64,000 nucleotides of DNA. Origin: Streptomyces violascens. GTDB taxonomy: Bacteria > Actinomycetota > Actinomycetes > Streptomycetales > Streptomycetaceae. Location: contig NZ_BMUA01000009.1 in NCBI RefSeq assembly GCF_014649955.1, forward strand, positions 186,001-250,000, in the 5' to 3' direction. Shown here piece after piece: positions 23,934 through 33,685 of this stretch. The notes under the pieces are model-generated. The model made no database searches, was not told the origin of the DNA, and saw only the letters and a list, made by a program, of their open reading frames with translations. Within the stretch, counting starts at the first letter, position 1. Each line of letters opens with the position of its first letter. A program made the position numbers and the translations under genes.

Positions 23934-26900
23934 ATGCTCGGCAGCGTGGAGACCAGGTCAGTCAGCCCCGTGTTCGTCGGCCGCGCCGGCGAACTGGCGG
24001 TATTGAACGAAGCACTCGCCCGCGCCGCGGCCGGCGGAGAGCCGCAGGCGCTGCTCGTCGGCGGCGAGGCCGGCGTCGGCAAGAGCCGGCTCGTCGAGGA
24101 GTTCACCGATGCCGCCCGCGCGGCCGGCGCGGTGATCGCGATCGGCGGCTGCGTCGAGGTCGGCGCCGACGGACTGCCCTTCGCCCCCTTCTCGGCCGCG
24201 CTGCGCGCCCTGCGCCGCCGGCTGCCCGACGAGCTCGCCGCCGCGGCCGACGGCCAGGAGGAAGAGCTGGCCCTGCTCCTGCCCGAGCTCGCCAGGACGG
24301 GCCGCCCCACCTCGCGCGAGGACGGCACCGCCCGCCTCTTCGAGCTCACCGTACGGATGCTGGAACGGGTCGCCGCCGAGCACACCGTCGTCCTCGTCCT
24401 CGAAGACCTGCACTGGGCGGACGCCTCCACCCGCCATCTGCTCGCCTACCTCTTCCGCACCCTGCGGAGCGGCCGGCTCGTCGTCGTCGCCACCTACCGC
24501 GCCGACGACATCCACCGCCGCCACCCCCTGCGCCCGCTGCTCGCCGAGCTCGACCGGCTGCGCAGCGTGCGGCGCATCGAACTGCCCCGCTTCACCCGGT
24601 CCGAGGTCCGCCACCAGCTGACCGGCATCCTCGCCGCCGAGCCCGAACAGCGCCTGGCGGACGAGGTGTTCGAGCGCTCCGACGGCAACGCCTTCTTCGT
24701 CGAGGAACTCGTCGTCGGCCGCGACCCCAACGGCACCTGCCCCGACCTCAGCGACTCGCTGCGCGACCTCCTGCTGGTCCGCGTCGAGGGCCTGCCGGAG
24801 GACGCGCAGAGGGTGGTGCGGATCGCCGCCGAGGGTGGCTCCACCGTCGAATACCCGCTGCTCGCGGCCGTCGCCCGGCTCCCCGAGGACAAGCTCATCG
24901 AGGCCCTGAGGGCGGCCGTAGGCGCGAACATCCTGCTGCCCGCGTGGGACGGCGACGGCTACCGCTTCCGCCACTCCCTGGTCCGCGAGGCCGTCAGCGA
25001 CGACCTGCTGCCCGGCGAGTGCTCGCGCCTCAACCGCCGCTACGCCGAAGCCCTGGAGGCCGACCCCTCGCTGGTGCGGCCCGACGAGCGGACCACCCGG
25101 CTCGCCACCTACTGGTACCACGCGCACGACGCCGCCAAGGCGCTGCCCGTGGTCCTTGACGCCGCCGTCGAGGCCCGCCGCCGACACGCCTATTCCGAGC
25201 AACTCAAGCTCCTGTCGAGGGCGATGGAGCTCTGGGACGCCGTCCCCGAGGAGATCCGCGCCGGGCTGCGGCCCCTGGACCACGCGGGCTCCTACCCGGC
25301 CTGCGGCTGCGCCCCCGAGACCCCGGCGTCGCTGCGCTACCTCGACCTGCTCGCCGAATCCGTCGAGGCGGCCCGGCTGTGCGGCGAGCGCGAACGCGCC
25401 CTGAAGCTCGCCAAGAAGGCGCTCCGGCTCATCGAGGCCGAAAGCGACCAGCCCTCCGGGGGCGACCCGCTGCGCGCCGCCTGGTTCTGGATCCAGCTCT
25501 CCCGCCTGATGCAGAACCTGGGGCGCGGCGACGGCTGGGCCGAGATCACCACCGCCCAGGAGCTGGTGCGCGGGCTCGCGCCGTCCGCCGTGCACGCCGA
25601 GGTCCTCGCCACCGCGGCCGGCTGGCGCATGCTGCACAAGCCCGGCGCCGAATCCCTCGCCGCGGCCGAACAGGCAGTGGAATACGCCCAGTTGGTGAAG
25701 ACGGAGGAGATCGAGCTCAACGTCAAGCTCACCCTCGGCAGCCTCCTGGTCGACTCCGGATCGGTCGAGGAAGGCCTCGCCACGATGCGTACGGTGATCG
25801 ACCGCTCCCTTGAGCTGGGCCTCGTCGGCGAGGCGACGCGCGGCCATGTGAACCTCTGCTCCGGCCTGGAAGGCGTCGGCCGCTCGGCGGACGCCGTGCG
25901 CCTGGCCGACGACGGGGTGCGCCTCGCCCAGAAGTACGGCCTCCTCGACAACGAGGCCTGGGTGCAGGCCAACCGTGCCGAGTCCCTGTTCCACCTCGGC
26001 CGCTGGGAGGAGGCCGCCGCCTGCGTCGAGCGGGTCCAGCGGATCGCGGTGAGCACCAAGCCACTCGGCAACGCCCTCATGCGCCGCGCCGATCTCGCCC
26101 TGCTCCGGGGCGAGCTGGAGCCCGCGACGGCCGCCCTCGCCGAGGCCCACGCGGCCTTCGGCAAGTACGACCCGATGGCCCAGCACGCCATCCCGCTCGC
26201 CCGCATCGCGCTCGGCATCGCGGCCGCCCAGGGCCGCATCGACGAGGCCCGCGACGAGCTGGCCCGCACCGCCGAACCGGGCTTCCCGCCCGGCACCCAG
26301 CGCTACGCCTGGCCGCTGCTCGCCGCGGCCGCCTCCATGGAGGCCGACGTAGGAGGCCTTCCCTCGGCCGGGCCCGGCAGGGCCGCCGCCCTCGACCTGA
26401 TCCGTACCGCGGCCAAACGGCTCCCGACCAGTGTCCCCGTGTGCGAGGCGCTCGCGCTGGTCGTCGCCGCCGAACTGGACCGCGCCGAGGGCCGCGACCG
26501 GGCCACCGCGTGGGAAGCGGCCGCCCGTGCCCTCAGGCCTCTCGAACGGCCCCACGACCTGGCCCTGGTCTGCCACCGCTGGGCCGCGGCCCTCCTAGCC
26601 GAGGGCGGCGACCGCGAGACCATGGCCGCGCTGCTCCGCCAGGCCCACGCCGAGTCCGTACGCCTGGGCGCCCGCCCCCTGCGTGAACAGCTGGAGCTCC
26701 TGGCCCGTCGGGCCCGCCTCTCGCTGACCGCCCCGGACCCCGTGGAGTCCGACGACCGGGCGGAGCCGGTGGAGGCGCTCGGCCTGACCAGCCGCGAACA
26801 GGACGTCCTGCGCCTGGTCGCGGCCGGCCACAGCAACCGCCAGATCGCCGAGGAGCTCTACATATCCCCGAAGACGGCGAGCGTGCACGTCTCCAACATC

Positions 26901-26993
26901 CTTGCCAAGCTCGGGGTTTCGGGCCGGGGCGAGGCGGCGGCCCTGGCCCACCGCCTCAACCTCTTCCCGGAGGCGATCAGCCCGGCCTCCTGA
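23934..26993 (+). CDS. large ATP-binding LuxR (LAL) transcriptional regulator
   Basis: A regulator of about 1019 residues from ATG 23934. The N-terminal AAA/STAND ATPase has VFVGRAGEL near residue 10, Walker A GGEAGVGKS near 45 and Walker B VLVLEDLHWAD near 155. A long middle of helical TPR-like repeats follows (about 380-880), then a C-terminal LuxR helix-turn-helix (last 65 residues: LTSREQDVLRLVAAGHSNRQ...NILAKLGV). The frame is open to ATG 23802, but that lead is low-complexity Pro/Thr/Ala with no ribosome site and covers the CAGACGTCTG palindrome, so I prefer 23934 (GTG 23946 is also possible). LAL proteins usually activate genes in response to a small ligand. Confidence 0.85.
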   Translation: MLGSVETRSVSPVFVGRAGELAVLNEALARAAAGGEPQALLVGGEAGVGKSRLVEEFTDAARAAGAVIAIGGCVEVGADGLPFAPFSAALRALRRRLPDELAAAADGQEEELALLLPELARTGRPTSREDGTARLFELTVRMLERVAAEHTVVLVLEDLHWADASTRHLLAYLFRTLRSGRLVVVATYRADDIHRRHPLRPLLAELDRLRSVRRIELPRFTRSEVRHQLTGILAAEPEQRLADEVFERSDGNAFFVEELVVGRDPNGTCPDLSDSLRDLLLVRVEGLPEDAQRVVRIAAEGGSTVEYPLLAAVARLPEDKLIEALRAAVGANILLPAWDGDGYRFRHSLVREAVSDDLLPGECSRLNRRYAEALEADPSLVRPDERTTRLATYWYHAHDAAKALPVVLDAAVEARRRHAYSEQLKLLSRAMELWDAVPEEIRAGLRPLDHAGSYPACGCAPETPASLRYLDLLAESVEAARLCGERERALKLAKKALRLIEAESDQPSGGDPLRAAWFWIQLSRLMQNLGRGDGWAEITTAQELVRGLAPSAVHAEVLATAAGWRMLHKPGAESLAAAEQAVEYAQLVKTEEIELNVKLTLGSLLVDSGSVEEGLATMRTVIDRSLELGLVGEATRGHVNLCSGLEGVGRSADAVRLADDGVRLAQKYGLLDNEAWVQANRAESLFHLGRWEEAAACVERVQRIAVSTKPLGNALMRRADLALLRGELEPATAALAEAHAAFGKYDPMAQHAIPLARIALGIAAAQGRIDEARDELARTAEPGFPPGTQRYAWPLLAAAASMEADVGGLPSAGPGRAAALDLIRTAAKRLPTSVPVCEALALVVAAELDRAEGRDRATAWEAAARALRPLERPHDLALVCHRWAAALLAEGGDRETMAALLRQAHAESVRLGARPLREQLELLARRARLSLTAPDPVESDDRAEPVEALGLTSREQDVLRLVAAGHSNRQIAEELYISPKTASVHVSNILAKLGVSGRGEAAALAHRLNLFPEAISPAS

Positions 26994-27065
26994 CGCCCAG
27001 GTGATGTCGAGCCCCATGTCCCCATGAGCCGTGATCCGCCGAGGTCCCTGCGTGACGGTCGTCGC

Positions 27066-28217
27066 CTACGTGACGTCCAGCTCCAGAATGCGGTCGTCGG
27101 CCGGCTTCGGCTTGCCGCGCGAATCGGTGTTGTTCGTGAGCAGCCAGAGCTTGCCGCTGCTCGCGGCCGGCAGGACGGTGCGCAGCCGCCCGTACTGGCC
27201 GGTCAGGAAGGCCTCGGGGTCGGCGAGCGGCAAGGCGCCGTCCAGCGGGACGCGCCACAGCCGCTCGCCCTTGAGCGAGGCGATCCACACGGAGCCGGCC
27301 GCGAACGCGATCCCGCTGGGCGAGGCCTCCGACGTCTTCCACTGGACGACGGGATCGACGTACCCCGGCTTGTTCCCCTTGCCCTCCACCACGGGCCAGC
27401 CGTAGTTCTTGCCGGGCTCGATGAGGTTGAGCTCGTCCCAGGTGTCCTGCCCGAACTCCGAGGCCCACAGCCGGTTCTCGTCGTCCCAGGCCAGGCCCTG
27501 CACATTGCGGTGGCCGTAGGAGTAGACGAGCGAGTCCGCCTCCGGATTGCCGTACGCGGGCTGCCCGTCGGGCGTCATCCGCAGGATCTTCCCGCCGAGC
27601 GACTTCTTGTCCTGGGCGAGCCCCCGCTCGCCGGTCTCGCCGGTCCCCGCGTACAGCATCCGGTCGGGGCCGAACGCGATCCGCCCGCCGTTGTGGTTGT
27701 TGCCCTTGGGGATCCCGCGCAGGATGGTGTCCGGCGCCCCCAATTGCTGGCCCGCCGGCCGCTGCGGGTCGTAGATCATCCGGGCGATGCGGTTGTCGGA
27801 CTCGGTGGTGAAGTACGCGTAGAGGAGATGGTCCGAGGCGTACGAGGGCGACAGGGCGAGTCCGAGCAGCCCGCCCTCGCCCTGGTGGTCGACGCCGGGC
27901 ACGCTGCCCACGGCGGTCTTCTTGCCGGTCGCCGCGTCGACGAGCAGGACCGAGCCGTCGTCACGGGAGCCGACGAGGAGCCCGCCCTCGGGCAGCGGCG
28001 CGATGCCCCAGGGCGACTTCAGATCCTCCGTGACGGTCCTGGTGACCTTCACCGAGCCCTTGGCGGGCGGGAGCTGGGCGCGCGGCGTCGCCGATGGGGA
28101 GGCCTTGGGGCCGGACGGGGCGCCCTGGCCGCGCGGCCCCGTGTCCGGGGAGGAGCAGCCCGCCGCGAGCACGAGCGCGGCTGCGGCCAGGGCGGTGGCC
28201 ACGGTGGTTCGTCGCAC
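27066..28217 (-). CDS. lipoprotein of the glucose/sorbosone dehydrogenase (PQQ sugar dehydrogenase) family
   Basis: A 383-residue lipoprotein with a short signal and lipobox LAAGC (cysteine at residue 21). The mature part is a beta-propeller of the glucose/sorbosone dehydrogenase family: SPWGIAPLPEGGLLVGSRDDG, GLLGLALSPSYASD, DRMLYAGTGETGE, GHRNVQGLAWD and FGQDTWDELNLI. Such proteins oxidise sugars at the outer face of the membrane with PQQ, although many actinobacterial members have unknown substrates. The start is GTG 28217. It converges with the LuxR gene and lies downstream of the aldo/keto reductase in the same orientation. Confidence 0.88.
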   Translation of the reverse strand: MRRTTVATALAAAALVLAAGCSSPDTGPRGQGAPSGPKASPSATPRAQLPPAKGSVKVTRTVTEDLKSPWGIAPLPEGGLLVGSRDDGSVLLVDAATGKKTAVGSVPGVDHQGEGGLLGLALSPSYASDHLLYAYFTTESDNRIARMIYDPQRPAGQQLGAPDTILRGIPKGNNHNGGRIAFGPDRMLYAGTGETGERGLAQDKKSLGGKILRMTPDGQPAYGNPEADSLVYSYGHRNVQGLAWDDENRLWASEFGQDTWDELNLIEPGKNYGWPVVEGKGNKPGYVDPVVQWKTSEASPSGIAFAAGSVWIASLKGERLWRVPLDGALPLADPEAFLTGQYGRLRTVLPAASSGKLWLLTNNTDSRGKPKPADDRILELDVT

Positions 28218-28341
28218 GGTTGAGGTTCCCTTCGACGGGGTCGATGCGCTGGGTTCATTCTGCGGGCAGCGACTTCGGCCGGGGCGTCCAACTCCCTTCC
28301 ACAGGAGCCCGGGTGGCCCTCACCCGCAGAGACAGCGATGC

Positions 28342-29355
28342 TCAGTCCCGGGCCGGCGGCAGCGCGGCCAGTTCCGCCAGGTCCCGCGGGGTCAGGGACA
28401 GGCCCGCCGCGCGCGCGTTCTCGCGCACCCACTCCTCCCGCTTGGCCCCCGGCACGGGTATCACCTGGTGCCCGAGCCGCAGCAGCCAGGCCAGCGCCAC
28501 CTGCCCCGGCGTCGCCCCGTGCCGCGCGGCGACCCGGCGCAGGCCCGCCACCACGGGCTGGTTCGCCGCCATCATCTCCGCCGTGAAACGCGGGTGGCGG
28601 GCCCGGATGTCGTCGGGCTCGAATCCCTGGCCCGGGGTGAGGGTGCCCGTCAGGAACCCGTTGCCGAGCGGCATCGCGGCGAGGAGGCCGACGCCCCGCG
28701 TCGTGCACCACGGCAGCAGCGTGTCCAGCGCCTCCCGTGACCAGAACGACAGCTCCGCCTGCACGGCCGCGACCGGGAACACCTGCTGGACCCGGTCGAG
28801 CAGGTGCACCGTCTCCTCGTACCGGCCCACGTGCAGCCCGTGCACCCCGGCCACCGGCGCGGTCCGGCGCACCGCCCGCGCACCCATGGCACTGAGCCCG
28901 AGCGCCCGTACCTTCCCCGCCGTCACCAGCTCCGCCATCGCCCCCCACGTCTCCTCGACGGGGACCTCCGGGTCGGCTCGGTGCAGCAGATAGAGGTCGA
29001 TGACGTCGGTCTGGAGGCGGCGCAGCGAGGCGTCGCAGGCCCGGCGCACGTACCCGGGGCGGCCGTTGGCGACCACATGCTGGTCGACGCCCACGAGCAG
29101 CCCGCACTTGGTGGCGACGAACGCCTCGTCACGCCGCTCCTTCAGGACCCGCCCGATGAGCAGCTCGTTGGTGAACGGGCCGTACATGTCGGCGGTGTCC
29201 AGGAGGTTCGAGCCGGTGTCGAGGGCCGCGTGAACCGCCCGCAGCGAGCGCTCCAGGTCCTGCTGCGAGCGGGTGTAGCCCCAGCTCATCGGCATGCAGC
29301 CGAGTCCGATCGCACCCGCCCGCAGGGCCCCCGCCCCGATTGTCCTGCGCTCCAC
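28342..29355 (-). CDS. aldo/keto reductase
   Basis: A 337-residue NADPH-dependent oxidoreductase with an aldo/keto reductase barrel. The catalytic set is visible: Asp and Tyr in NLLDTADMYGPFTNE, Lys in FVATKCGL and His in LYLLHRADPEVP. The C-terminal cofactor region includes VIPVPGAKREEWVREN. GTG 29355 is used because the frame upstream is arginine-rich non-coding DNA and GGGAGG lies about ten bases before it. It is divergent from the 2-hydroxyacid dehydrogenase. The substrate is unknown. Confidence 0.9.
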   Translation of the reverse strand: MERRTIGAGALRAGAIGLGCMPMSWGYTRSQQDLERSLRAVHAALDTGSNLLDTADMYGPFTNELLIGRVLKERRDEAFVATKCGLLVGVDQHVVANGRPGYVRRACDASLRRLQTDVIDLYLLHRADPEVPVEETWGAMAELVTAGKVRALGLSAMGARAVRRTAPVAGVHGLHVGRYEETVHLLDRVQQVFPVAAVQAELSFWSREALDTLLPWCTTRGVGLLAAMPLGNGFLTGTLTPGQGFEPDDIRARHPRFTAEMMAANQPVVAGLRRVAARHGATPGQVALAWLLRLGHQVIPVPGAKREEWVRENARAAGLSLTPRDLAELAALPPARD

Positions 29356-29416
29356 CTGGCCGGATCCCTCCCTCGTCGCTCCCCAAACTAACCTCTGGCC
29401 CCCGGAGCCCTTCGCA

Positions 29417-29422
29417 TAGCCT
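29417..29422 (+). promoter_or_regulatory. -10 box of a probably leaderless transcript
   Basis: TAGCCT lies seven bases before ATG 29430, which has no ribosome-binding site. The transcript would start at or next to the start codon. The -35 is weak. Confidence 0.4.
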
Positions 29423-29429
29423 CCTGACC

Positions 29430-30371
29430 ATGACCGCAGACGTATGGATCCCCTTCGACCCGGCGGATGTCCCGGGCCTGCCCGCCTCCCTCGACTACCG
29501 GTTCTGGGACGGCGGCCCCGACTTCCCGGCCGACCCCGCCGACTGCGCCTTCTACGTGGTCCCGTACATGAAGCCGTCCGAGACCGCGATCCGCCCGCTT
29601 GCCGCCATGACCGGCATCCGGGTCGTGCAGACGCTGACCGCCGGCATCGACCACGTACAGCCCGGCATCGGCCTGCTGCCGCCCGGTGTACGCCTGTGCA
29701 ACGCGCGCGGTGTCCACGAGGCGTCCACGGCCGAGCTGACCCTGGCCCTCGTGCTCGCCTCGCTGCGCGGGATTCCCGGTTTCGTCCAGGGACAGGAGAG
29801 GCAGGAATGGCGGGCCGGGTTCTATCCCGCGCTGGCCGACAAGTCGGTTCTGATCGTGGGGTACGGGTCGATCGGGGCCGCCATCGAGGACCGGCTCGCT
29901 CCCTTTGAGTGCGCGCGGGTGGCGCGCGTCGCGCGCTCATGGCGCACAACGGGGCGCGGTGAAGTGCACGCATTGACAGATCTGCCCGCACTGCTCCCGG
30001 AAGCGGACGTCGTCATCGTCTCCACGCCGCTGACCGAGCAGACGTCGGGCCTGGTGGACGCCGAGTTCCTGGCCCGCCTCAAGGACGGTGCGCTCCTGGT
30101 GAACGTCTCGCGCGGACCCGTGGTGGACACCAAGGCGCTCCTTGCCGAATTGGAGTCGGGGCGCATCCACGCGGCACTGGATGTCACCGATCCCGAACCG
30201 TTGCCCAAGGGACACCCGCTGTGGCATGCGCCGAATGTCCTCATCAGTCCGCATGTAGGCGGTTCGAGCTCCGCGTTCCTGCCCCGCGCCAAGCGTCTGC
30301 TCGCCGCTCAGCTCGCCCGCTTCGTGGCCGAAGAACCACTCGCCAACGTCGTTCTGACGACGGATCAGTAA
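29430..30371 (+). CDS. D-isomer-specific 2-hydroxyacid dehydrogenase family protein
   Basis: A 313-residue NAD(P)-dependent dehydrogenase that should interconvert 2-hydroxy and 2-keto acids. The Rossmann fingerprint is LIVGYGSIGAAIE. The catalytic Arg (NVSRGPVVD), Glu (DVTDPEPLP) and His (ISPHVGG) are all present, so it should be active. ATG 29430 is 74 bases from the divergent aldo/keto reductase start. The substrate is unknown; it is distant from serA at 37667, lacking the ACT domain. Confidence 0.9.
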   Translation: MTADVWIPFDPADVPGLPASLDYRFWDGGPDFPADPADCAFYVVPYMKPSETAIRPLAAMTGIRVVQTLTAGIDHVQPGIGLLPPGVRLCNARGVHEASTAELTLALVLASLRGIPGFVQGQERQEWRAGFYPALADKSVLIVGYGSIGAAIEDRLAPFECARVARVARSWRTTGRGEVHALTDLPALLPEADVVIVSTPLTEQTSGLVDAEFLARLKDGALLVNVSRGPVVDTKALLAELESGRIHAALDVTDPEPLPKGHPLWHAPNVLISPHVGGSSSAFLPRAKRLLAAQLARFVAEEPLANVVLTTDQ

Positions 30372-30778
30372 CTCTCCGCAGCGGTTCGGGTGCACCCGGT
30401 GCCTACATGACTCCAGGCTGTCACTGAGCGTATAAGGGCTATGTCCCTGAGTGACGAGACTGGTGTATCGTCCCGACCGGGGGCCGGCGCCGTGCGTCTA
30501 CGGCGCGGGGAGCGATCACTGCGAGGGGGGCGACGGGCGATGCACGGCCAATGGACGAACGATCCGACGCGGCGGAGCCGGCTGCGGCAGCCCCGCCGCG
30601 CGCATCGCGCAACGATGCACCGCGGTGGAGCGGCGAGCGCCGAGGCGGCAAACGGCACACCGCCGAACGGCACAACGACCAACGGCGCCCAGGAGCACGG
30701 CTCGTGGCGCGGCGATACCGGCTCCCGGCCCCGGCCGGCCGGTACCCCGAGGCGGCCCCGCTGGCGAGGAGTCGTCCG
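30372..30778. other. upstream region of cdgC
   Basis: Between the dehydrogenase stop and the GTG start chosen for cdgC. It holds GTCACT (30420-30425) and AGTGAC (30450-30455), an inverted pair around TATAAGGGCTATG, and a possible -10 TATCGT near 30475. From 30551 the cdgC frame is open with an ATG, but this lead is Arg/Pro-rich and lacks a ribosome site. No other gene is supported. Confidence 0.45.
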
Positions 30779-33652
30779 GTGAGCGCCCCCGGAGCGGTTC
30801 TGACCCGGCCGCCCATGGCCGGAGGCGGCGGGACCGGCATGGTCTCCCAGCTGGTGCTCGCAGTGGTCTGCGCCGGATATGCCACCGGCGCATTCCTGGG
30901 CTGGGGATCCGAGGAACTCGCCCTGATCATGGGCGACTTCGGCCTCTCCGCCGCGGCCCTGGTCGCCGCGGTCTCGTGCTTCCGCTACGCGCGGAGCGGC
31001 GCGACGGAGGGCGAGAACAGCTTTCGGCCGGCCTGGCTGCTCTTCTCCTTCTCCTCCGCCATGGCCGCCTGCGGCAACGGCGTCTGGGGCTGGTACGAGG
31101 TGGTGCTCCAGCGCGGCGTGCCCACCCCCTCGCCCGCCGACTTCTTCTTCCTCTGCTTCGCGCCGCCCGCCATCGTGGGCCTGCTCGTGCTAGCCAAGCG
31201 CCCCGTCACCAAGGCGGGTTGGGTCTGCCTCGCGCTGGACTCCTGGCTCATCGGCGGCTCCCTGCTCACCCTGTCCTGGAGCCTCGCGCTCGCGCGCACG
31301 GCCCGCGAGGGCGAAGGTGAGGGCGTCGCCCACGCCACCCTCACGCTCGCCTATCCGCTGCTCGACATCGTCCTTGTCAGCATGGTGCTCGCGCTGCACT
31401 TCCGGCGCTCGTCGGCCAACCGGTCCGCGGTGAACACCGCGATCGCGGCGCTCGCCCTGACCGTGCTGTGCGACGCCCTGTTCACCTCGCCGCTGCTGCG
31501 CGAGCACTACCGCTCCGGGCAGCTCCTGGACGCCGGCTGGTTCGCCGGCTCCCTGCTGCTCGCATACGCCCCCTGGGGCGCCCGCAGGACGTCCGGCCCG
31601 CAGCCCCGGGTGCAGACGGCCGCCCCGCGCGACGCCCGCCCGGCGGCCGGCCGCGTACGCCCGAACGCGCTGCCGGTGACGCGGCCGCTCGCCAGCTCGC
31701 TGGCCGCGCTCACGCCGTACCTCGCGGCCGCCGTGTGCACCCTGGGGATCCTCTACAACGTCATCGAAGGGCACCGGGTCGACCGGATGGTCGTCCTCAC
31801 CGGCTGCACCGTCGTACTCGCCCTGGTGGTCCGCCAGGGGATCATGCTGCTCGACAACATCGCGCTCACCCACGAACTGGCCCAGAAGGAGAACCACTTC
31901 CGCTCCCTGGTGCAGGGCTCGAGCGACGTCATCATGATCGCCGCCCCCACCGGAATACTGCGGTACGTCAGCCCCGCCGCCGCGGGCGTCTACGGGCGGG
32001 ACGCGGAGGAGCTGGTGGGCTCCGAGCTGGCCTCGCTCATCCATCCCGAGGACCTGGGCCGGGTGGTGCACGAGGTGCGCCGGTTTCTGGCGGCGCCGCC
32101 CGCCGAGGAGCCCACGACGCGGATCGAATGCCGCTTCAAGTCGGGGACCGGCGAGTGGCTCAACGTGGAGTCGACCGTCAACCGCCACCAGGGCGGCCTC
32201 ATTCTCAACAGCCGCGACGTGACCGAACGGGTGCGTCTGCAGGCGCAGTTGGAGCACAACGCCGAGCACGACCCGCTCACCGACCTGCCCAACCGCGCCC
32301 TGTTCACCAAGCGGGTGCGCAAGGCGCTCGGCGGGCGGCGCAACTCCGACCCCGGCACCGCCGTGCTCTTCATCGACCTCGACGGCTTCAAGCAGGTCAA
32401 CGACACCATCGGCCACCAGGCCGGCGACGAACTCCTCATCCAGGCCGCCCGCAGGCTCCAGGACTCGGTCCGGGCCGGCGACACCGCGGCCCGGCTCGGC
32501 GGCGACGAGTTCGCGGCCCTCATCCTGGGCGACGGCACCCGCGACCGCTCGGCCCGCGAGTACCACGTCAGGGAGATCGCCGACAGGCTGCGCCTCACCC
32601 TCTCGCAGCCCTACCAGATCGACGGCAACGATGTCCGGGTCGCCGCCTCCATCGGCGTCGCCTTCGCCGAGCCCGGCGTCGGCGCGGGAGAGCTGCTGCG
32701 CAACGCCGACCTCGCGATGTACCGGGCCAAGAAGGGCGGCAAGAACCGGGTCGAGCTGTACGCCCCGCAGATGCAGGCCGAGGTCGTCCGCAAGTCGGAG
32801 CTCGCGGCCCGGATGCGTACCGCGCTGAACGAGGGCGAATTCGCGGTCCTGCACCAGCCCGTCGTCGACCTCACCACCGGCGAGGTCTCCGCGGTCGCCG
32901 CCCAGGCCAGGTGGAGATCAGCCCAGGGCATCCTGTTCACCCCGGCCGAATTCCTACGGGTCGCCGACGAGAGCGAGCGCGCCGCCGAGCTCGGCCGCTG
33001 GCTGCTCGAAGAAGCCGTGGAGCTGGCCGCCGAGCGGATGCGGGCAGGCCACGACGCACCCGTCTCGGTACGCCTCTCGGCCCGCCGCCTGCTCGACAAG
33101 TCGATGCCGCTCGGCTCCCTCGAAGCCCTCCTGACCAGGCACGGGCTGCCCTCGGGCGCCCTGATCATCGAGCTCGCCGACAGTGACCCCAGGATCTCCT
33201 TCGACGAGCTGGAGCGGCGCCTGGTGGGCCTGCGCAGACTCGGCGTAAGGATCGCGCTCGACGGGTTCGGCAGCGGCTACGCGGCGATCAACGCGCTGCG
33301 CCGGCTCCCCATCGACCTGCTGAAACTGGACAGGGGCCTCGTCGAGGGCGTCGTCGAATCGGCCCGCCTTCACAAGATCACCGCGGGGCTGCTCCGGATC
33401 GCCTGCGATCTCGGCATGCAGTCGGTGGCCGACGGCGTGGACGTACCCGAACAGGTCTTGGCACTGCGCGCCATGGGGTGTACGCATGGGCAGGGCATGG
33501 CGTTCTCCGGACCGCTCGACGAGTACCGGCTGCGGCGTGCCCTGGTGCGCGGCGAATACCCGGTGCCCGGCGGGGCCGCGCTCCCCGTGCTCAGTGGCCG
33601 GAGCCGGCCCATGCTGAGCTCAAATAATGAGACGCCCGTCCCACCTACTTGA
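30779..33652 (+). CDS. cdgC: membrane GGDEF protein with degenerate EAL domain, CdgC type
   Basis: A 957-residue predicted diguanylate cyclase. Eight or so membrane helices (about residues 20-350) are followed by a PAS domain (about 370-490), a GGDEF domain and an EAL-like domain. GGDEF is intact at about 574-578 and the inhibitory RxxD site (RAGD) lies exactly five residues upstream. The EAL domain has lost key residues: EAL reads AQA, VNVS reads VRLS, DDFGTGYS reads DGFGSGYA and VAEGVE reads VADGVD. It should therefore make, not degrade, c-di-GMP. GTG 30779 has AGGAG eight bases upstream; ATG 30551 gives a longer form. Position before ilvB matches S. coelicolor SCO5511 (symbol from memory). 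Confidence 0.85.
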   Translation: MSAPGAVLTRPPMAGGGGTGMVSQLVLAVVCAGYATGAFLGWGSEELALIMGDFGLSAAALVAAVSCFRYARSGATEGENSFRPAWLLFSFSSAMAACGNGVWGWYEVVLQRGVPTPSPADFFFLCFAPPAIVGLLVLAKRPVTKAGWVCLALDSWLIGGSLLTLSWSLALARTAREGEGEGVAHATLTLAYPLLDIVLVSMVLALHFRRSSANRSAVNTAIAALALTVLCDALFTSPLLREHYRSGQLLDAGWFAGSLLLAYAPWGARRTSGPQPRVQTAAPRDARPAAGRVRPNALPVTRPLASSLAALTPYLAAAVCTLGILYNVIEGHRVDRMVVLTGCTVVLALVVRQGIMLLDNIALTHELAQKENHFRSLVQGSSDVIMIAAPTGILRYVSPAAAGVYGRDAEELVGSELASLIHPEDLGRVVHEVRRFLAAPPAEEPTTRIECRFKSGTGEWLNVESTVNRHQGGLILNSRDVTERVRLQAQLEHNAEHDPLTDLPNRALFTKRVRKALGGRRNSDPGTAVLFIDLDGFKQVNDTIGHQAGDELLIQAARRLQDSVRAGDTAARLGGDEFAALILGDGTRDRSAREYHVREIADRLRLTLSQPYQIDGNDVRVAASIGVAFAEPGVGAGELLRNADLAMYRAKKGGKNRVELYAPQMQAEVVRKSELAARMRTALNEGEFAVLHQPVVDLTTGEVSAVAAQARWRSAQGILFTPAEFLRVADESERAAELGRWLLEEAVELAAERMRAGHDAPVSVRLSARRLLDKSMPLGSLEALLTRHGLPSGALIIELADSDPRISFDELERRLVGLRRLGVRIALDGFGSGYAAINALRRLPIDLLKLDRGLVEGVVESARLHKITAGLLRIACDLGMQSVADGVDVPEQVLALRAMGCTHGQGMAFSGPLDEYRLRRALVRGEYPVPGGAALPVLSGRSRPMLSSNNETPVPPT

Positions 33653-33685
33653 CACCACCTGCGCGCCGGGGGGAGGGTCAATGCC

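Noticed and set aside
30551..30778. N-terminal extension of cdgC
   Set aside because: Low-complexity Arg/Pro sequence, no ribosome site at ATG 30551, whereas GTG 30779 has AGGAG at eight bases.
33646..33665. TTGACA near 33654 as the ilvB -35 box
   Set aside because: No acceptable -10 hexamer follows at 16-19 bases, so the ilvB promoter could not be placed; it may lie inside the end of cdgC.
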